Made by a program: the position numbers and the translations under genes. The notes below the pieces were generated by a model, which ran no database searches, was not told the DNA's origin, and saw nothing but the letters and a program-made list of their open reading frames with translations. Source: JBBITW01 sp037440525 (lineage in GTDB: Bacteria > Desulfobacterota > BSN033 > UBA1163). From it: 27,292 nucleotides of DNA. Below are positions 25,153 to 27,292 of the stretch, piece after piece (within the stretch, counting starts at the first letter, position 1; every line of letters starts with the position of its first letter). The stretch is from contig JBBITW010000029.1 of assembly GCA_037440525.1 (NCBI GenBank), positions 1 to 27,292 of the forward strand, given 5' to 3'.

Positions 25153-26673
25153 TCATATCTGATATCTGCCCCAATGATTTACAACAGTTTTCCTCTTTGA
25201 AGGGCTGAGCTTATTGATCTCCTTATCTTCATAGAATGAGTCATCATTAAAATGGGTTGTAGAAACCTCTTCAAATATCACCCCTGTCTCAGACCAGAAT
25301 TCATGCCAGACTCCCTGTTGAACCACCTGAATATCTCCTGGATATAGAGTTTTTCTTCGACCTTCAACCTCCATCTCGAGAACTCCATACAAAACCTGAA
25401 ATGTTTCCTCTTTACGCTTGTGATAATGGGATGGGTGAAACTGGCCTGGAAGCTGTATTATCAGCTTCTTGCAATAACTGCGATTGATACATTCTATGAA
25501 AATAGCCCCTACCCTGTTAAAATTTGGAATTCCATAATGATGGGAGAATTCAACTCTAAAATCTGTTGGAAGGGCAATACGTGCCTCATTAAGCATTGCC
25601 TTTGCTTGATGGATTGAATCAAATATAACCTGTTTATCAGGTTCTTGCGGAACCATCAAACCTTCTATCATCAATGGTTCATCCCTTTCAAAAAGTCTTT
25701 GGGCTATAATCCCGGGCTTCCACTGTCCCGGATGCAATTGACCCTGATAAAATGGCATGGCAAAATAAACATCAGCTCGTTCAATCTCAGCACCTTCTTT
25801 AAGTGGACGTCGTGCATATACTCCTCGTTTTAAAGCATTAAGAGATTCGATTTCCTCTTCAAGGGCAGGTCCTCTTTTTAATTCTCCGCAAATTCTTTGT
25901 GCCTGCCTGTAAGCCTTCAACCAGGTATCAATTTGTTCTGGTGTAGATGAGTAATCATTTAATTTAAACTCATCTGTTGGAATCCCTACATGACGTTCAA
26001 AAATTCTTGCCCCTTTAGAAACAGCTATTTGAATAGAAACAAGATTATCAGGCCTTTCATGTGTGGAGAATCCAATAACAATATGGGGGTATCTATTGCG
26101 TAACAACTCAATCTGATTCATCTTTAACTTCTCATCTGGAGTAGGATAGATGGAAATACAGTGCATCAATGCAAAATTAACCCTTCTATGTTCAAAAAAA
26201 CTTACTAAGTCTGCAATCTGTTCCAGAGTAGTTCCAGCAGTGGAGCAAATGACAGGTTTGCCAGAGTCTGCTGCCTTTTCAATAAGAGGCCAGTCTATTG
26301 CCGAAGCGCTTGCAATTTTTAAGACCTCTATTCCTAATTCCACAAGCATATCAACAGATTCTTCATCAAATGGAGTAGCAATGGTTATTAGGCCATTTTT
26401 TTTAACCTCTTCTGCCATTATCCTGAAATCGTCTTTTGATAGCCTCGTGCTGAGGAAACGCTGAATGTGTTTATTATCACTCCCTGTTCTATGAGAGGGA
26501 TGAATGAATGTATCAAGCTGTCGAAATTGAAATTTTATACCTGCTCGAACACCATTTCTATGTATAACCGGTGCTAATTCCTGGATGATACGGAGTCCGT
26601 GCTGAAGGCTACCCTGATGGTTATTGGCCATATCTAATATGAATAAATCATTAAAATCAAAATCATTTATCAT
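25153..26673 (-). CDS. NeuB-like nonulosonate synthase fused to SAF and cupin domains
   Basis: 506 aa, far longer than the usual 340-350 aa of NeuB. Domain 1 (about 1-265) is the TIM-barrel synthase: DMANNHQGS (14-22), IKFQ (46-49), LKIASAS (118-124), CSTAG (143-147), LMHCISIYPTPD (169-180) and ERHVGI (226-231). It condenses phosphoenolpyruvate with an N-acetylated hexose to a nine-carbon acid. Domain 2 (about 276-335) is the SAF/antifreeze-like lid (LNALKRGVYARRPLKEGAEI). Domain 3 (about 375-506) is a cupin: PGQFHPSHYHKRKEETF gives His416, His418 and Glu422/423, and GVWHEF gives His457, so a complete metal site. It resembles D-lyxose-isomerase-type cupins. The cupin could isomerise or prepare the sugar substrate, or bind it. 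AGGGAGA lies 7 nt before ATG 26673. The exact product is unknown. Confidence 0.93.
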   Translation of the reverse strand: MINDFDFNDLFILDMANNHQGSLQHGLRIIQELAPVIHRNGVRAGIKFQFRQLDTFIHPSHRTGSDNKHIQRFLSTRLSKDDFRIMAEEVKKNGLITIATPFDEESVDMLVELGIEVLKIASASAIDWPLIEKAADSGKPVICSTAGTTLEQIADLVSFFEHRRVNFALMHCISIYPTPDEKLKMNQIELLRNRYPHIVIGFSTHERPDNLVSIQIAVSKGARIFERHVGIPTDEFKLNDYSSTPEQIDTWLKAYRQAQRICGELKRGPALEEEIESLNALKRGVYARRPLKEGAEIERADVYFAMPFYQGQLHPGQWKPGIIAQRLFERDEPLMIEGLMVPQEPDKQVIFDSIHQAKAMLNEARIALPTDFRVEFSHHYGIPNFNRVGAIFIECINRSYCKKLIIQLPGQFHPSHYHKRKEETFQVLYGVLEMEVEGRRKTLYPGDIQVVQQGVWHEFWSETGVIFEEVSTTHFNDDSFYEDKEINKLSPSKRKTVVNHWGRYQI

Positions 26674-26680
26674 ATTCTAT

Positions 26681-26687
26681 TCTCCCT
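26681..26687 (-). promoter_or_regulatory. Shine-Dalgarno AGGGAGA of the synthase-cupin gene
   Basis: AGGGAGA on the minus strand lies 7 nt before ATG 26673, the strongest ribosome-binding site in the right part of the window. It lies in the 26-nt gap after the oxidoreductase stop and fixes the start of the fusion protein. Confidence 0.65.
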
Positions 26688-26699
26688 GATTTTCATTTC

Positions 26700-27292
26700 T
26701 TAAAGATATATTGCCCCTAAATTAAAACCTTTTTGATAATCAATTTTTACACGGCATCTTTTAGCCTCTGAGATATGAACCCCTGCCAGAACAAGCATGG
26801 TCTCAAGCCCTCGCTCAAGCCTTATTCCCGAAGCATTATTTTCTCCTTCGAGCTGTTTTTGTATATGCTTAAGTTCCTCAATGAAATCATCAGGTCTTTT
26901 TTTTGGAATGAGGATAACCTCTTCTGAACCGTTAGAAGAAGAAAAAATCACAGCATCTCCCTCTTTATTGTAATTATTTATCCATTCAATAAAACCTTTT
27001 GTCCCTTGAAGTCTTGCACGTTTTTTGGGAGGAAAGGTAACCACGTCTTGAACAACCCGACCTATCAATCCTCTCTCAGTCTTTAAATTGATAAAACAGA
27101 GCTTATCATAGAAAGCATTCCCTTCCTTAATATATTTGAGCATTGCCTCAACCTCAATTACTCTACCGACTCCCGCCACATGGGCAAAATGTTGCCATAA
27201 ATTTATGGCATGTGAATGTTCTCCACTCGCCCCACCTCCCCTTTCCCAAAACCCAAGATAACTATCCTCGGGTCCGCTTAACCATGGATGCG
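26700..27292 (-). CDS. Gfo/Idh/MocA-family oxidoreductase (5' end cut by window edge)
   Basis: The frame is open from 27290 to the stop at 26700 (196 codons read), so the GTG at 27179 is not the start; the N-terminal NAD(P)-binding Rossmann domain lies beyond the window. The visible C-terminal alpha/beta domain begins HPWLSGPEDSYLGFWERGGG and continues ASGEHSHAINLWQHFAHVAG, matching the family's GGG...H...DLxxxL region with the catalytic-type histidine. Later strands (VVQDVVTFPPKKRARLQGTKGFIEW) form the family's open beta sheet. Members oxidise or reduce sugars, often nucleotide sugars. Placed 26 nt ahead of the NeuB-like gene, it may prepare the hexose precursor. Substrate and cofactor cannot be judged from this part. 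Confidence 0.85.
   Translation of the reverse strand, partial: HPWLSGPEDSYLGFWERGGGASGEHSHAINLWQHFAHVAGVGRVIEVEAMLKYIKEGNAFYDKLCFINLKTERGLIGRVVQDVVTFPPKKRARLQGTKGFIEWINNYNKEGDAVIFSSSNGSEEVILIPKKRPDDFIEELKHIQKQLEGENNASGIRLERGLETMLVLAGVHISEAKRCRVKIDYQKGFNLGAIYL

Noticed and set aside
26150..26464. Plus-strand ORF of 104 codons
   Set aside because: It lies fully antisense to the NeuB domain, has no ribosome-binding site and shows no domain-like composition; the minus-strand gene has clear motifs throughout.
27177..27179. GTG as the start of the oxidoreductase gene
   Set aside because: The frame stays open to the window edge and the upstream translation carries family motifs, so the gene is truncated by the window rather than starting here.

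Overview
The window is one long surface-glycan (O-antigen, capsule or exopolysaccharide) biosynthesis locus. All 26 coding regions I can support lie on the minus strand, so transcription runs from the right edge to the left edge. Genes are tightly packed, with overlaps of 4 to 41 nt or gaps of 3 to about 120 nt, which suggests one or a few long transcripts. Both edges cut a gene: a sugar oxidoreductase at the right and a polytopic membrane protein at the left. No rRNA, tRNA, CRISPR array, transposase or phage gene is visible.

The DNA is AT-rich. A Wzx-type flippase beside a multi-spanning protein that could be a Wzy-type polymerase, together with many glycosyltransferases, points to a Gram-negative-type envelope and probably an uncultured bacterium. 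Two intergenic palindromic repeats carry CATTGCGAG and CATTCCGAG arms, a dispersed-repeat style found in several bacterial lineages. I cannot name the phylum from this.

Layout from right to left (direction of transcription). (1) 27292-20663, nonulosonate/precursor module: Gfo/Idh/MocA oxidoreductase (partial), a sialic-acid-synthase-like enzyme fused to a SAF domain and a cupin, a HAD phosphatase, a methyltransferase with an N-terminal Cys4 knuckle, a CMP-sugar cytidylyltransferase, a second methyltransferase and a cobalamin-type radical SAM enzyme. (2) 20474-14978: SDR epimerase/dehydratase, GT4, two adjacent methyltransferases, GT4, and an unassigned beta-propeller-like protein. (3) 14680-9125: GT4, second cobalamin-type radical SAM enzyme, GT4, methyltransferase, and a GT2 gene that appears frameshifted. 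(4) 9111-1: asparagine-synthase-like amidotransferase, GT4, second amidotransferase, GT4, a secreted TPR protein, flippase, and the membrane protein at the edge.

As a whole, the locus could build a CMP-activated nonulosonate-like sugar and assemble a repeat unit of several residues with seven glycosyltransferases. Five SAM methyltransferases, two radical SAM enzymes and two amidotransferases could decorate it, and the flippase would export it. Early nonulosonate steps (dehydratase, aminotransferase, acetyltransferase, hydrolysing epimerase) and the initiating phosphoglycosyltransferase are not in the window. The most unusual items are the synthase-cupin fusion, the two radical SAM enzymes lacking the cobalamin-ligand histidine motif, the propeller-like protein inside the GT/methyltransferase run, the frameshifted GT2, and an exact 315-bp internal duplication in the TPR gene.
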